From an uncultured Cohaesibacter sp. (GTDB lineage: Bacteria > Pseudomonadota > Alphaproteobacteria > Rhizobiales > Cohaesibacteraceae): a stretch of DNA of 64,000 nucleotides. How positions within the stretch are numbered: the stretch's first letter is position 1; the number at the start of each line of letters is the position of its first letter. The position numbers were made by a program, and so were the translations under genes. Positions 18,027 through 26,906 of this stretch are shown piece after piece. The notes under the pieces were generated by a model. It had not been told where the DNA came from. It did no database searches and saw only the letters and a program-made list of their open reading frames with translations. The stretch covers positions 2,039,501 through 2,103,500 of the forward strand of contig NZ_OY762934.1 of the NCBI RefSeq assembly GCF_963667045.1. The letters run 5' to 3'.

Positions 18027-19496
18027 TTATGCAAAAGTGGCCGGATCGACATTGGCGGCATCAAGCGCCGCGGCCAGATTGGTTTCTTCGTTGTAATAGC
18101 GGGCCCGTTCCCAGAATGCCGGTCGGCCAATGCCTGTGGACCGGTGAACACCGAGGATCTTGCCCGAAGCGTCTTCGCCCGTAATGTCATAGACAAACAG
18201 ATCCTGAGTGGTGACGACATCGCCTTCCATGCCCGTCACTTCCGTGATGTGGGTGATGCGGCGCGAACCATCCCGCAGGCGGCTGGCCTGAATGATCACA
18301 TCCACCGATCCCACGATCATTTCGCGGATGGTCTTGGTGGGAAGGTTATAGCCACCCATGGTGATCATGGCTTCAAGACGGGACAGGGCTTCGCGCGGCG
18401 AGTTGGCGTGCAGCGTGCCCATAGAGCCGTCATGACCGGTGTTCATCGCCTGCAAAAGGTCGAAAGCCTCAAAGCCGCGCACCTCGCCGACGATGATCCG
18501 CTCGGGGCGCATACGCAGACAGTTCCTGACCAGATCCGTCATGGTGATCTGACCCTCGCCCTCGAGGTTGGGCGGGCGGGTTTCAAGGCGTACCACGTGG
18601 GGCTGCTGCAGCTGCAGTTCGGCTGCGTCCTCACAGGTAACGATGCGCTCATCCCCTTCGATATAGTTGGTCAGGCAGTTGAGCAACGTCGTCTTGCCCG
18701 AACCGGTACCACCCGAGATGACCACATTGCAGCGAACCCGCCCGATGATCTTGAGGATCTGGGCCCCCTCCGGCGAGATGGAACCGAACCGGACCAGCTG
18801 ATCCAGTGTCAGCTTGTCCTTCTTGAATTTACGAATGGTCAGGGTCGGGCCATCAATGGCCAGAGGTGGGGCAATCACGTTGACACGGGAACCGTCGGGA
18901 AGACGCGCGTCGCAGATGGGGCTCGATTCATCGACGCGGCGGCCAACCTGCGAAACGATCCGCTGACAGATGTTCATCAACTGGGCGTTGTCGCGGAAGC
19001 GAACGTTGGTCAGATAGACCTTGCCCTGTGTTTCGATATAGGTCTTCTCTGCCCCATTGACCATGATGTCGGCGATGTCGTCGCGGGCAAGAAGCGGCTC
19101 CAGCGGTCCATAGCCAAGCACATCGTTGCAGATGTCATCAAGCAGGTCTTCCTGCTCAGCGATTGAGAGAACGATATTCTTGAGCGCAATGATTTCGGAC
19201 ACGATGTCGCGAATTTCCTCGCGGGCGGAATCAGCGTCAAGGCGTGCCATCTGCGCCAGATCGATGGTGTCGATCAAGGCGCCGAATACGGAGGTCTTGA
19301 TATCGAAATACTGCTCTGAGCGATTGGACGCAGCGCTATCCTCGATCGGCTGATAGTTCACCTCCACCGCCTGCTTGTAGGCGTCATCCTCTTTCTTGGG
19401 AGACGGCTTTGCAGACGCCGGCTTTGAAGGGCCAGCCTTGGCCTTGCTCACTGGCGCCGGGATCCTGACGCTCTCTGTTCCACGTTTTCCGAACAT
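18027..19496 (-). CDS. cpaF: CpaF/TadA, secretion ATPase of the Tad pilus
   Basis: A 489-aa hexameric AAA-type secretion ATPase that powers Flp pilus extension and retraction. The Walker A motif is [13 protein letters not shown] (about residues 261-273), with the Asp box at [19 protein letters not shown] and Walker B-like [19 protein letters not shown]. The N-terminal region (about residues 1-70) is variable and rich in Pro, Lys and Ala. It lies 17 bases after cpaE and 12 before tadB. Confidence 0.96.
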   Translation of the reverse strand: MFGKRGTESVRIPAPVSKAKAGPSKPASAKPSPKKEDDAYKQAVEVNYQPIEDSAASNRSEQYFDIKTSVFGALIDTIDLAQMARLDADSAREEIRDIVSEIIALKNIVLSIAEQEDLLDDICNDVLGYGPLEPLLARDDIADIMVNGAEKTYIETQGKVYLTNVRFRDNAQLMNICQRIVSQVGRRVDESSPICDARLPDGSRVNVIAPPLAIDGPTLTIRKFKKDKLTLDQLVRFGSISPEGAQILKIIGRVRCNVVISGGTGSGKTTLLNCLTNYIEGDERIVTCEDAAELQLQQPHVVRLETRPPNLEGEGQITMTDLVRNCLRMRPERIIVGEVRGFEAFDLLQAMNTGHDGSMGTLHANSPREALSRLEAMITMGGYNLPTKTIREMIVGSVDVIIQASRLRDGSRRITHITEVTGMEGDVVTTQDLFVYDITGEDASGKILGVHRSTGIGRPAFWERARYYNEETNLAAALDAANVDPATFA

Positions 19497-19513
19497 CGTT
19501 TACCAACCAGACA

Positions 19514-20821
19514 CTATTTCGATTTCTTCAGTTTTCCCAACAGCGGAGCGAAAAGGGACTTGCTTGTCTTGGGCGCCTCGGAGCGTCCGGTAATATCGGA
19601 GGCCAGACGGTCGAACAACTCCACCAACTTGCCGTTGGAGCCCAGTTCGCTAATCATCTGGCCATTGTTGGCTGCGAGGCCAAAGCTGGCCGGGTCGAAC
19701 GGCACTTCAATGAACACATCGCGTTCGAGAGCTGCGGCAAAATCCTTGGCCTTGATCTCGGGCCGTTTCTGTATGCCGGTCTGGTTGATGATCAGATGAG
19801 GCGGACGGTCGCCGCGCCGCGCCTGATCAATCATGTCGAACAGATTCTTGACATTGCGCAGGTTGGCCAGATCCGGCACAGCCGTGATGACAATCTCGTC
19901 AGCGCCCAGCAGCAGATGCTTGCTCCAGTCTGTCCAGACATGAGGCAGATCAAGCACCGTATAGGGGGCGCTGTTCTGCAGCAGATCCACCATCTGACTG
20001 AAGAATTCGCCTTCGTAATCGCAGGTATTGTCGAGTACCGCCGGTGCCGTCAAAAGACTGAGCCGCTCGCCACAACGGGTCAGCAGACGTTCCAGATACT
20101 GGTCGTCCAGCCGCTCCCCGGCCTTGATCGCGTCGGCGATCGTCTGCGGCGGGTCCTGATTGAAATCCAGTCCAGTGGTGCCAAAGGCAACATCGAAGTC
20201 GGAGATGATCACATCCTGCTGGTTGCTCGTACTGATCGACCAGCCGATATTGTGCGCCATGGTGGACGACCCGACGCCGCCTTTGGCGCCCATGAAGGCG
20301 ATGGTCTTGCCCAGAGGCTCTGCGCCCGGATTGGCAAAGAGATCACTGAGGGCCTGGATCAGTTCGATCTGCCCGACAGGCGCGACGATATATTCGGAAA
20401 CACCCCGTCGAACGAGGTCGCGATACATCTGCACATCATTGACGTGACCGATCAGCGCCACCTTGGTGCCCACATCGCAGACCTCGGCCAACCGGTCGAG
20501 ATCTGCAACCAACTCATCGTAGCTCTGATTGGCCTCCATCAGGATGAGATTCGGTGTCGGGATATCCGAGAAAAACTCAATGGCCGACTTGATGCCACCG
20601 GAGACGGATCTCAAATGTACCCGCGCCAGACGCCTGTCACTACTGATGGAGTCAAGAACCAGTTGGGTTTGCGGCGTTTCGCAAAAGGCGGTGATGGACA
20701 CGCGCGGAAGTGGCCGGATGTCGGTCAATCCCTCGGTCAAACCATCAGACAGCTCCTGCTTGAAGGCCTGCAGTTCAAAGTCCTCTTCAAAACCAACAGC
20801 AGGAATCTGTTGCTCACTCAT
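19514..20821 (-). CDS. cpaE: CpaE/TadZ, pilus localisation ATPase
   Basis: A 435-aa protein with a receiver-like N-terminal domain (about residues 40-160) and a ParA/MinD-like domain. The P-loop reads FMGAKGGVGSSTMAHNIG, keeping the signature lysine in KGG but with S-S in place of the usual K-T/S. That is common in CpaE/TadZ proteins, which place the pilus machinery at a cell pole. The start overlaps the end of cpaD by 4 bases (ATGA). Confidence 0.92.
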   Translation of the reverse strand: MSEQQIPAVGFEEDFELQAFKQELSDGLTEGLTDIRPLPRVSITAFCETPQTQLVLDSISSDRRLARVHLRSVSGGIKSAIEFFSDIPTPNLILMEANQSYDELVADLDRLAEVCDVGTKVALIGHVNDVQMYRDLVRRGVSEYIVAPVGQIELIQALSDLFANPGAEPLGKTIAFMGAKGGVGSSTMAHNIGWSISTSNQQDVIISDFDVAFGTTGLDFNQDPPQTIADAIKAGERLDDQYLERLLTRCGERLSLLTAPAVLDNTCDYEGEFFSQMVDLLQNSAPYTVLDLPHVWTDWSKHLLLGADEIVITAVPDLANLRNVKNLFDMIDQARRGDRPPHLIINQTGIQKRPEIKAKDFAAALERDVFIEVPFDPASFGLAANNGQMISELGSNGKLVELFDRLASDITGRSEAPKTSKSLFAPLLGKLKKSK

Positions 20822-21558
20822 TTTTTCACCTCCGAGCTCGTACCGGAGTTTGAATCAAGATCTTCGGACCAGGTCGGATCGCCGTTGCGATAGCTTTCGG
20901 TCACGGAAGACCGGCGCATGGCATCGCGTGCCTCCCAGCCGCGTGGCTGGATCAGATCCTGAGGATTGGCAACAACTACCGCAAGATTCTGCTGGGTGGT
21001 GCAGCCAAAGTCAAAGTTCTGCAGGTTTTCATATCCATCTGTCGGCGTTTCAGGATGGACGCCACAGGCCAGCGTCTTTGCCTCGACCCGCGGGTAGGCA
21101 AGACGGATCGGCGCATCGGTCGCAGCCGCCGCAGTATAAGGGAACAGATCGATCTGCGCAGGCTTTACACCCTCACGCATCAGACTGGTACGAATTTCCC
21201 TCGCCATGTAGCTGGCGTTCATTTCATTGTTGGCCCCCGAAGGGACCATGACCTGCACCACTGCTGCCCGGTCGCGACGGAAATCACGGGCAAAGGCGGC
21301 AATCGCCGACTGGGACGACGGGGTCAGTTTTTCGCTATGCATGCCAACGGGAACATCAATCACCCGCGCAGACTGCTGCAGGGTGATCGGATGGCGCTGA
21401 TGATAATCCTGCGTGACCGATCCGGTTATTTCCCTCTTGGACTCACAGGCCACCAGCACGAGGGCGCAAGCCGCCAGAGCCGCCCCCCTGAGTAGGAGCC
21501 CCGTCTTGCCATGTGGTCTTGCCTGATGCATTGGCTTGATCCGCGTCTGTTTAACCAT
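20818..21558 (-). CDS. cpaD: CpaD, Tad pilus lipoprotein
   Basis: A CpaD-family protein of about 246 aa that works with the secretin CpaC. The lipobox is VLVACES, the cysteine near residue 38. The mature part shows RHPITLQQSARVIDVPVG and the conserved C-terminal segment DPRDLI-like NPQDLIQPRGWEARD. I took the ATG at 21558, which has GAGGG 7 bases upstream and lies just beyond the cpaC stop; in-frame starts further upstream would overlap cpaC. Part of the leftward cpa run. Confidence 0.88.
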   Translation of the reverse strand: MVKQTRIKPMHQARPHGKTGLLLRGAALAACALVLVACESKREITGSVTQDYHQRHPITLQQSARVIDVPVGMHSEKLTPSSQSAIAAFARDFRRDRAAVVQVMVPSGANNEMNASYMAREIRTSLMREGVKPAQIDLFPYTAAAATDAPIRLAYPRVEAKTLACGVHPETPTDGYENLQNFDFGCTTQQNLAVVVANPQDLIQPRGWEARDAMRRSSVTESYRNGDPTWSEDLDSNSGTSSEVKK

Positions 21559-21568
21559 TGCCATGCCC

Positions 21569-23047
21569 TCACTCATAACTGTAGCCAAAGCGGCCGTTGT
21601 ATTTGATACCGTGTCGGCCGCCGCCCGACATGTCATAGCGACGGGTCAGGGCGCCAAGGAAAATATCGTTCATGTCCGACGATGGCTGGACATTCTGGGT
21701 AGGCAACGCCGTCTTTGATTTGGCGACTGGCTTTACGATGTAAGGCGTTACGAAGAACACCAGTTCCGTCTGGTTGCGCTTGTAGTCGCGTGAGCGGAAC
21801 AGGGCACCAAGAATCGGCAGGTCCTTGAGATAGGGGAAGCCGTCGATATTCTTGCGCACATCGTCGCGCAGCAGACCGGCCATCGCCATCGTGCCGCCGG
21901 AAGGCAGCTCAAGAGTGGTCGAGGACCGGCGGGTTCTGAGGCCCGGAACAGTAATCTGGTAGTCGGCAGACCCAAGAGTGACGGTCTGATCCGACGAAAT
22001 TTCCGAGACCTCGGACTTGATCTGCAGACTGATGCGGTTTTCCGATATGACAATGGGCCGGAAAGAAAGGGCAATACCATAGGGCTTGTATTCAATCGAG
22101 ATATTGCCGTTCTCGTATCCCGAAGGGATCGGGTATTCACCGCCGGCCAGAAAGTCGGCCTTCTCACCTGAGATCGCAGTGAGGTTCGGTTCGGCCAATG
22201 TCCGGATAAGGCCGTTGCGCTCCATGGCTTCCAGCGTTCCGGTGAAATTGTTTGCCGCCCCCCCCAAGGTCATTTTGAGAGAGTTTTCCGAAAGATTCTG
22301 CAATGCGACAGAGAATGGGTTGCTGATGGCGCCGGACGTCGAGAAGATGCCGCGCTGCAAGCTCCCGCCGACGTTGATGCCCAACTGCTTGACCACCGTG
22401 CGCTCGACCTCAGCAACGGTTACACGGATCTGCACCTGCTCACCGGCCTGTACCGAGATGTAATTGTTGACTTTCTTGCGGTCACCCACGTAGCTTGCAG
22501 CCAGATCCATGGCCCTTTCCGCATCACCGGGCTTCTCGACCGTACCGGACAGGGCCACACCCTCGCCAACCCCATCAACACGGATGTCGGAGGACGGAAT
22601 CATGCGACGCAGCAGAGCGGCAAGAGAGGCATTGTCGCGTGCGACATTGATGTCGAAGCTGGCGATCTGGTTGCCATTGCCGTCAAACAGAATGACGTTT
22701 GCCTGACCGATCTGCATGCCCAGCACATAGACCCGGCGCGGCGTCCGCACGACAGCGTCAGCGATTGTCGGGCTGGAAACCAGCACATCACGTACATCAC
22801 GCGGCGTCTCGATGACGACGGATTTGTTAAGCCCCACCTCAATGGCGCGCCCATTGGCACTGGCTGCCTTGATGCTCATCTCAGAGCCGGCAAAGGCTCC
22901 GGAGCCCGGCGTCACCAGAGCAACGGCCGTCAGACTGGCAACTGCGATCACCCCGGCAACCATGCTCCGCACAACACATTTTCCGAAATGCACCAAGGAT
23001 TTCCTAGAATTCCCGACCATTTTCCAGTCTTTCGAAACGCTGATCAT
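21569..23047 (-). CDS. cpaC: CpaC/RcpA, outer-membrane secretin of the Tad pilus
   Basis: A 492-aa secretin that forms the outer-membrane pore for the Flp pilus. The N-terminal signal peptide ends near AFAGSEM. An N0-like pilus domain follows (VGLNKSVVIETPRDVRDVLVSSPTIADAVV), then a BON domain (about residues 140-195) and the secretin domain with NLTAISGEKADFLAGGEYPIP and the C-terminal DVRKNIDGFPYLKDLPILGALFRSRDYKRNQTEL segment. Its ATG overlaps the cpaB stop by 4 bases. Confidence 0.95.
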   Translation of the reverse strand: MISVSKDWKMVGNSRKSLVHFGKCVVRSMVAGVIAVASLTAVALVTPGSGAFAGSEMSIKAASANGRAIEVGLNKSVVIETPRDVRDVLVSSPTIADAVVRTPRRVYVLGMQIGQANVILFDGNGNQIASFDINVARDNASLAALLRRMIPSSDIRVDGVGEGVALSGTVEKPGDAERAMDLAASYVGDRKKVNNYISVQAGEQVQIRVTVAEVERTVVKQLGINVGGSLQRGIFSTSGAISNPFSVALQNLSENSLKMTLGGAANNFTGTLEAMERNGLIRTLAEPNLTAISGEKADFLAGGEYPIPSGYENGNISIEYKPYGIALSFRPIVISENRISLQIKSEVSEISSDQTVTLGSADYQITVPGLRTRRSSTTLELPSGGTMAMAGLLRDDVRKNIDGFPYLKDLPILGALFRSRDYKRNQTELVFFVTPYIVKPVAKSKTALPTQNVQPSSDMNDIFLGALTRRYDMSGGGRHGIKYNGRFGYSYE

Positions 23048-23817
23048 TGCTTCACCGTCCTCTTCGTCATCGTGCCGGAGCGGACCAGAATGATCGTACC
23101 GCTATTGGCGTCGGAAACTTCGGTATTGTCATCCGCATCCTCCAGCGAGCGCAGCACCAGCGAGATGCTCCCTTCGGCTTGTGCCGAAGTTAGCGTTTCC
23201 ACCTGTTGGGGCAGAAGCTCCAGCGTGGCGGTTTCGCCAACGACAACCTTGACCCCGTCTTTTTCCTCGGTGGTCTGGTCGATGGCGAGAACGCGAACAT
23301 TGGTTAAAATTGTTTCAGAGGAGACATTCTTGTTGCTCTGCTGGGTGAGGATCACATCCACCTTGTCCTTGGGTAGAATGAACCCCCCGGCGCTGGTCGC
23401 TGCGGATATGGGCGTGGCAGCCGCGCGATAGCCTTTGGGCAGCACAGAAGACATCATGCCCTTGCCGCCGATTGCCAGCTTGCCTTCGTTGATCGGTTCG
23501 CCTTCCAGAAAGGACCCACGCGCAACGGCGCCAACCAGTTCACTGTCGGCTTCCGGCCGGGCATCGCGGGTGATATAGCCCGGAGCCGTGCTCGCCTTGG
23601 GCCATTTGCGCCAGGTGAACAGATCCGCCGTGAAGCTTTCGCCCAGTGACACATTTCTGGATGCGGTCAGCACTTCGGTGAGATCAATTGTCTCGGCCGG
23701 AGCTGCGGGCTGGACTTCCACAACCTCTGTCTTGGTGCCAAGCGATTTGGCCAGGACCAGCGCGAACAGTCCTGCGACCAGTGCAACAACAATGACAGCA
23801 ATACGCGCTAGTTTCAT
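23044..23817 (-). CDS. cpaB: CpaB/RcpC, Tad pilus assembly protein with SAF domain
   Basis: A periplasmic protein of about 257 aa anchored by one helix (ARIAVIVVALVAGLFALVLA, from residue 4). The SAF-type domain starts around residue 45 (DLTEVLTASRNVSLGESFTADLFTWRKWP) and the KDKVDVILTQQ motif is typical of CpaB. I chose the ATG at 23817; a start at 23844 or 23847 is open but has no ribosome-binding site. First gene of the cpaBCDEF-tadBC run. Confidence 0.88.
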   Translation of the reverse strand: MKLARIAVIVVALVAGLFALVLAKSLGTKTEVVEVQPAAPAETIDLTEVLTASRNVSLGESFTADLFTWRKWPKASTAPGYITRDARPEADSELVGAVARGSFLEGEPINEGKLAIGGKGMMSSVLPKGYRAAATPISAATSAGGFILPKDKVDVILTQQSNKNVSSETILTNVRVLAIDQTTEEKDGVKVVVGETATLELLPQQVETLTSAQAEGSISLVLRSLEDADDNTEVSDANSGTIILVRSGTMTKRTVKQ

Positions 23818-23892
23818 GTCCTGGTTCCCATGCGTTTCAGGCATCAAATGGTCTACGGGCGCAAAAGCGCTCGTGGCCAGTGTCCATCACTT

Positions 23893-23935
23893 ATGGTTAA
23901 CGACAGGTAAGCGTCTTTGCTTAATATGACCTTAA
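23893..23935 (-). promoter_or_regulatory. CtrA-like sites before cpaB
   Basis: TTAATATGACCTTAA (23921-23935) fits TTAA-N7-TTAA exactly, about 104 bases upstream of the cpaB start. The half-site TTAACCAT lies on the minus strand at 23900-23893. TTAA-N7-TTAAC and TTAACCAT are known CtrA target forms in Caulobacter, where CtrA drives pilus genes. Control here is inferred. Nothing else is evident between cpaA and cpaB. Confidence 0.5.
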
Positions 23936-24116
23936 TTTCGCAAAAAACGTCAGTCTTGCGCCCGCTGCGCCGCTTTGGGAGCGGACGATGGTCAGGTGCG
24001 TGGCAAGCGCCAGACAGCAAAACGCACGCCTTGATGACGTGCGCCTATCTTTGGAAGACATGATGTCACGGGATAGGCCCCGCACGGCTCAAGCAAAAGC
24101 CGATATTGAACCCGGA

Positions 24117-24641
24117 TCAGGAAACCGCCAGCTTGATTCCGGTAGCCATCCAGTCCGACATGGAATAGATCTGCAAGCCGGCAGCAGCCAGAGCAAGACC
24201 ATAGGGAATGCGCTTGACTGTATGTAGACGCATCACCCAATCCATCTTGACCATGAAGCCGGGCAAAAAGCGCGACCGCATCAGGATAAAGGCAATCGCT
24301 AGGATGGCGCCATAGATCGAGGTGAGAGCGAAAAACAGGATCGTGAATTCTGGCCCCATCCAGACTGCGGCCACAGCTGCGAATTTGGCATCGCCGCCAC
24401 CGATGCACTTGGACATCCATAGCACATAGACAACGACAAACGTCAGAAGCCCAACGCCCAGATGCGCAGCCCCGTCTTCCCAGCTCATACCAATACCGTA
24501 GGCAAAGAGCGGGAATGCGGCAAGAAAGGTCAGCGCCAGCCGGTTGGAAATGCGCATGCTGAGCAAATCAGAACTGGCAGCATAGGCAAATACAAGGGGA
24601 GCAAACAATATGAGGCCCCAGCCAAACAAGGTGTTCATCAT
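24117..24641 (-). CDS. cpaA: CpaA/TadV, prepilin peptidase
   Basis: A 174-aa inner-membrane aspartic peptidase (type IV prepilin leader peptidase family) that processes the Flp prepilin. The two catalytic aspartates are in AASSDLLSMRISNR (about residue 24) and CIGGGDAKFAA (about residue 82, the GxGD motif). About six membrane helices are predicted. The ATG at 24641 has GGAAGGA 7 bases upstream. It lies between flp and cpaB on the same strand and lacks the N-terminal methylase domain of PilD, as is usual for TadV. Confidence 0.92.
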   Translation of the reverse strand: MMNTLFGWGLILFAPLVFAYAASSDLLSMRISNRLALTFLAAFPLFAYGIGMSWEDGAAHLGVGLLTFVVVYVLWMSKCIGGGDAKFAAVAAVWMGPEFTILFFALTSIYGAILAIAFILMRSRFLPGFMVKMDWVMRLHTVKRIPYGLALAAAGLQIYSMSDWMATGIKLAVS

Positions 24642-24782
24642 ATCTCGATCCTTCCCCTTTTCAATCGAATGAGGCTCTACCGCCCCTTCCTCATAGCCAA
24701 TCCAGCCCATTCTGGACTACTTCCAGACGTATAAATTGTTGCCAGAAAGGTTACCAAACTTTTGAATTATTTCATAAAATTC

Positions 24783-24810
24783 AAAAAAGGCCGCCTCTAG
24801 GGCAGCCTTT
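24783..24810 (-). terminator. Intrinsic terminator after flp
   Basis: AAAGGC-C-GCC (24786-24795) pairs with GGC-A-GCCTTT (24801-24810). On the minus strand the stem is followed by TTTTTTG. It lies 43 bases past the flp stop and would let pilin mRNA accumulate above cpaA mRNA. Confidence 0.8.
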
Positions 24811-24853
24811 CATTGCAAGATCGTTCATTCCTGAAAGACCATGAAACCCGCAA

Positions 24854-25027
24854 TCAAGGAGCAATTGCACCAAGTTGGGTTCCGATACGAGTGAACAAGG
24901 CAATGATCGCATCCCTCAGAAGGGTGACAGAAGCAACGATGCCCACACCGATCAGACCAGCGAGAAGAGCGTATTCGATAGCGGTCGCACCGGATTCGTC
25001 TTTAAGAAAGTGAGAAAACTTTTTCAT
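24854..25027 (-). CDS. flp: Flp-type major pilin
   Basis: A 57-aa prepilin starting MKKFSHFLKDESGATAIEY. The processing site is the glycine in ESGATAIEY (cleavage after G13), followed by the hydrophobic helix ALLAGLIGVGIVASVTLL, as in the Flp/Fap family. It is the structural subunit of the Tad pilus, cut by CpaA and polymerised by CpaF with TadB/C. TAGGAGT lies 5 bases before the ATG, an excellent ribosome-binding site. A terminator follows the gene and an AT-rich promoter region precedes it. Confidence 0.96.
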   Translation of the reverse strand: MKKFSHFLKDESGATAIEYALLAGLIGVGIVASVTLLRDAIIALFTRIGTQLGAIAP

Positions 25028-25506
25028 AATGGACTCCTAAATTCCACATTTTGACAGCTCAATGTTCTCGGATCAGCGCTTTTCGCGATCTTGTTGCACC
25101 CTTCGAACAATGACACTTTTATCCAATAAGTCTTTCCATCCAGTTAAATATGAAGTCTAAATAATCAAATAACTGCATGGCTAAAAGTTTTGGTTAACAA
25201 ACTTCTACACAAAACAACCCCAATATATGATATATATTTATATAATAACTTTTAAAAATCTCAAAAACATTCAATGTTTCTCAGAAAATAATGGATAATA
25301 ATATATTAATACATAATTTCATTCCAATGACAGTCAATTTCCCACATATATTCACTGAACGTAATATCTCCAGTACTTTACCACTCTGCCGTGCCAAGCT
25401 TGCAAAAACCTACCCTTAAGGCTTCCTTCACCATTTTTGTCCAGTCTATTGCAGTGATGCGGTGCCTTGAGAAAAGTCAAGACACCCTGCCCCATGGAGA
25501 TGAAAC
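25028..25506. promoter_or_regulatory. AT-rich divergent control region between flp and the N0-domain gene
   Basis: About 480 bases without a gene, much of it (roughly 25140-25330) far richer in A+T than the rest of the window. It must hold the promoters of flp (leftward) and of the N0-like gene (rightward). The half-site TTAACCAA lies on the minus strand at 25197-25190. The AT-rich tract could also bind a silencer or bending protein; this is inference. Confidence 0.55.
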
Positions 25507-25986
25507 ATGAAGCTCGCCAAAGCAGTCTACGCAATAATTGCAGTCGGCTTTCTTACAGTGGTTCATTCCGCTCTGGCAGAACAGTCCTATCCGATGATCG
25601 ACGTCAAGCTCGACAGGGCCAAGGTCATGCGTGTTTCGCGGCCCGCCGCCATGGTTATCATCGGCAACCCGTCCATCGCGGATGCCACCATCAAGGACAG
25701 CCAAACCCTGATCATCACCGGCAAGCAATATGGAACGACCAATCTCATCGTTCTGGATTCTGCGGGCGAACCCATCGCTGATGAACTGCTCAGCGTGTCC
25801 TCGGCACTGGAAAGCACGGTTACTGTCTATAAGGGAGCTGATCGCGTAACACTTCACTGCAATCCCGATTGCGAGCCGGTTTATCGAATTGGAGACAAGG
25901 CTGAAAGACTGAACGAGCTGGCGCAATCGGTCAGTGTCTACAACAAGGGGGCTCAGGAGCAGCCGGCTTCGCCGGAACTCAAATAG
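25507..25986 (+). CDS. Stand-alone pilus assembly N-terminal (secretin N0-like) protein
   Basis: A 159-aa exported protein (signal peptide about residues 1-24, cut after SALA). It carries the N0-like domain that opens CpaC secretins: VKLDRAKVMRVSRPAAMVIIGNPSIADATI and QTLIITGKQYGTTNLIVLDSAGEPIADE (about residues 32-105), with no pore domain. It then has a short cysteine pair (LHCNPDCEPVYRIGD). In the tad cluster it may interact with CpaC or guide secretin assembly; that is inference from the shared domain and position. GAGATGAAAC precedes the ATG. Confidence 0.82.
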   Translation: MKLAKAVYAIIAVGFLTVVHSALAEQSYPMIDVKLDRAKVMRVSRPAAMVIIGNPSIADATIKDSQTLIITGKQYGTTNLIVLDSAGEPIADELLSVSSALESTVTVYKGADRVTLHCNPDCEPVYRIGDKAERLNELAQSVSVYNKGAQEQPASPELK

Positions 25987-26082
25987 TCCGCTCCAGTTCC
26001 ATAGCTGGCGACTGATCCGCCAAAAGAACGGTCTGTTGACTGGTGCCGGGTTTTAAGATGTGCCTGTGCCGATCTGGTCGGC

Positions 26083-26229
26083 TGCCATCAGCCTGTCCTG
26101 ATCCGGCACAATTAACCAGTTTCACCAATTATTCATAAAGGCTTTTCTGTCATCCTCTTGCGGAGCTTTAAAGGGATAAGCCCGATTTGCTTCCAGAGAC
26201 CCATTGCCTAGGTGCCATCAGCCTGTCCT
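26083..26229. repeat. 17-bp direct repeat in the tadE leader
   Basis: TGCCATCAGCCTGTCCT occurs at 26083-26099 and again at 26213-26229, 130 bases apart start to start, in the non-coding stretch before tadE. Between them at 26112-26119 is a TTAACCAG half-site. Duplicated control element or remnant of a local duplication; function unknown. Confidence 0.6.
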
Positions 26230-26231
26230 TT

Positions 26232-26247
26232 TCGACCCCGGGGTCGA
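26232..26247. promoter_or_regulatory. Perfect 16-bp palindrome before tadE
   Basis: TCGACCCCGGGGTCGA is a perfect palindrome 17 bases before the tadE start and just ahead of its ribosome-binding site. It could be an operator or, in RNA, a hairpin near the start site. No loop remains unless central pairs open. Confidence 0.45.
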
Positions 26248-26264
26248 GACGAGAGGGAGTAACC

Positions 26265-26840
26265 ATGAAACCTTTCTCCGCAATCGCATCATGCAGACAG
26301 TGGCTGGCTTTGCGCTCCGTGTCGCAAAAGCCTCGCAGCCCCTTCCTGCATGACACAAGCGGCGCCACGGCCGTTGAATTTGCCATGTTGGCTCTTCCCT
26401 TTTTCGCCTTTCTCTACGCCTTGTTGGGCATCGGGTATATCTATATCACCTCGAACTCGCTCGAGGACGCCACCCAGATGGCAGGACGGCAGATCCGCAT
26501 CGGGCACGTCTATCTATCCCAAATGCCCAAAGAACAGTTCAGGAGCATGATCTGTGAATCAGTGCTAGTTCCCACGCAGACATGCCTTGCGGACATTGTG
26601 GTGGATGTGACCAGCGATCGAGATATTTCCGACCTTGATACCAAGGCTCCGGTCACCAATGGTGTCCTCGACCCGACGAAGGAGCAATATAACCCCGGAA
26701 TTGGCGGTGACTATGTCATAGTCAAGGCCTATTTGCCCATGTCATCGATCAACAGCCTGTTTGCCTTGCTTGATGCCGCCAATGGACCACAGTTTGTCAT
26801 ATCGGCGGTGATGGTGTTTCGCAGTGAACCTTATTCATAG
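26265..26840 (+). CDS. tadE: TadE-like pseudopilin
   Basis: A 191-aa TadE-family protein. The conserved start of the domain is SGATAVEFAMLALPFFAFLYALLGIGYIY (about residues 32-60), with the processing-type GATAVEF motif and a hydrophobic helix. TadE and TadF are minor pilins processed by the same peptidase and needed for Flp pilus assembly. I took the ATG at 26265, which has GAGGGAG upstream; the open frame before it has no ribosome-binding site. The second pseudopilin gene follows after 66 bases. Confidence 0.88.
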   Translation: MKPFSAIASCRQWLALRSVSQKPRSPFLHDTSGATAVEFAMLALPFFAFLYALLGIGYIYITSNSLEDATQMAGRQIRIGHVYLSQMPKEQFRSMICESVLVPTQTCLADIVVDVTSDRDISDLDTKAPVTNGVLDPTKEQYNPGIGGDYVIVKAYLPMSSINSLFALLDAANGPQFVISAVMVFRSEPYS

Positions 26841-26906
26841 GGCCTCATCATATCAAAGTCCGAACCACTCCCTGCCCCCGTTTTCCGTATCACACAGGCA
26901 CGCAAG

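Noticed and set aside
16977-19166. A 729-codon open frame on the plus strand across the tadB/cpaF region
   Set aside because: It lies opposite tadB and cpaF, which match known families throughout. Its translation looks like a shadow of GC-rich coding DNA and has no domain I recognise.
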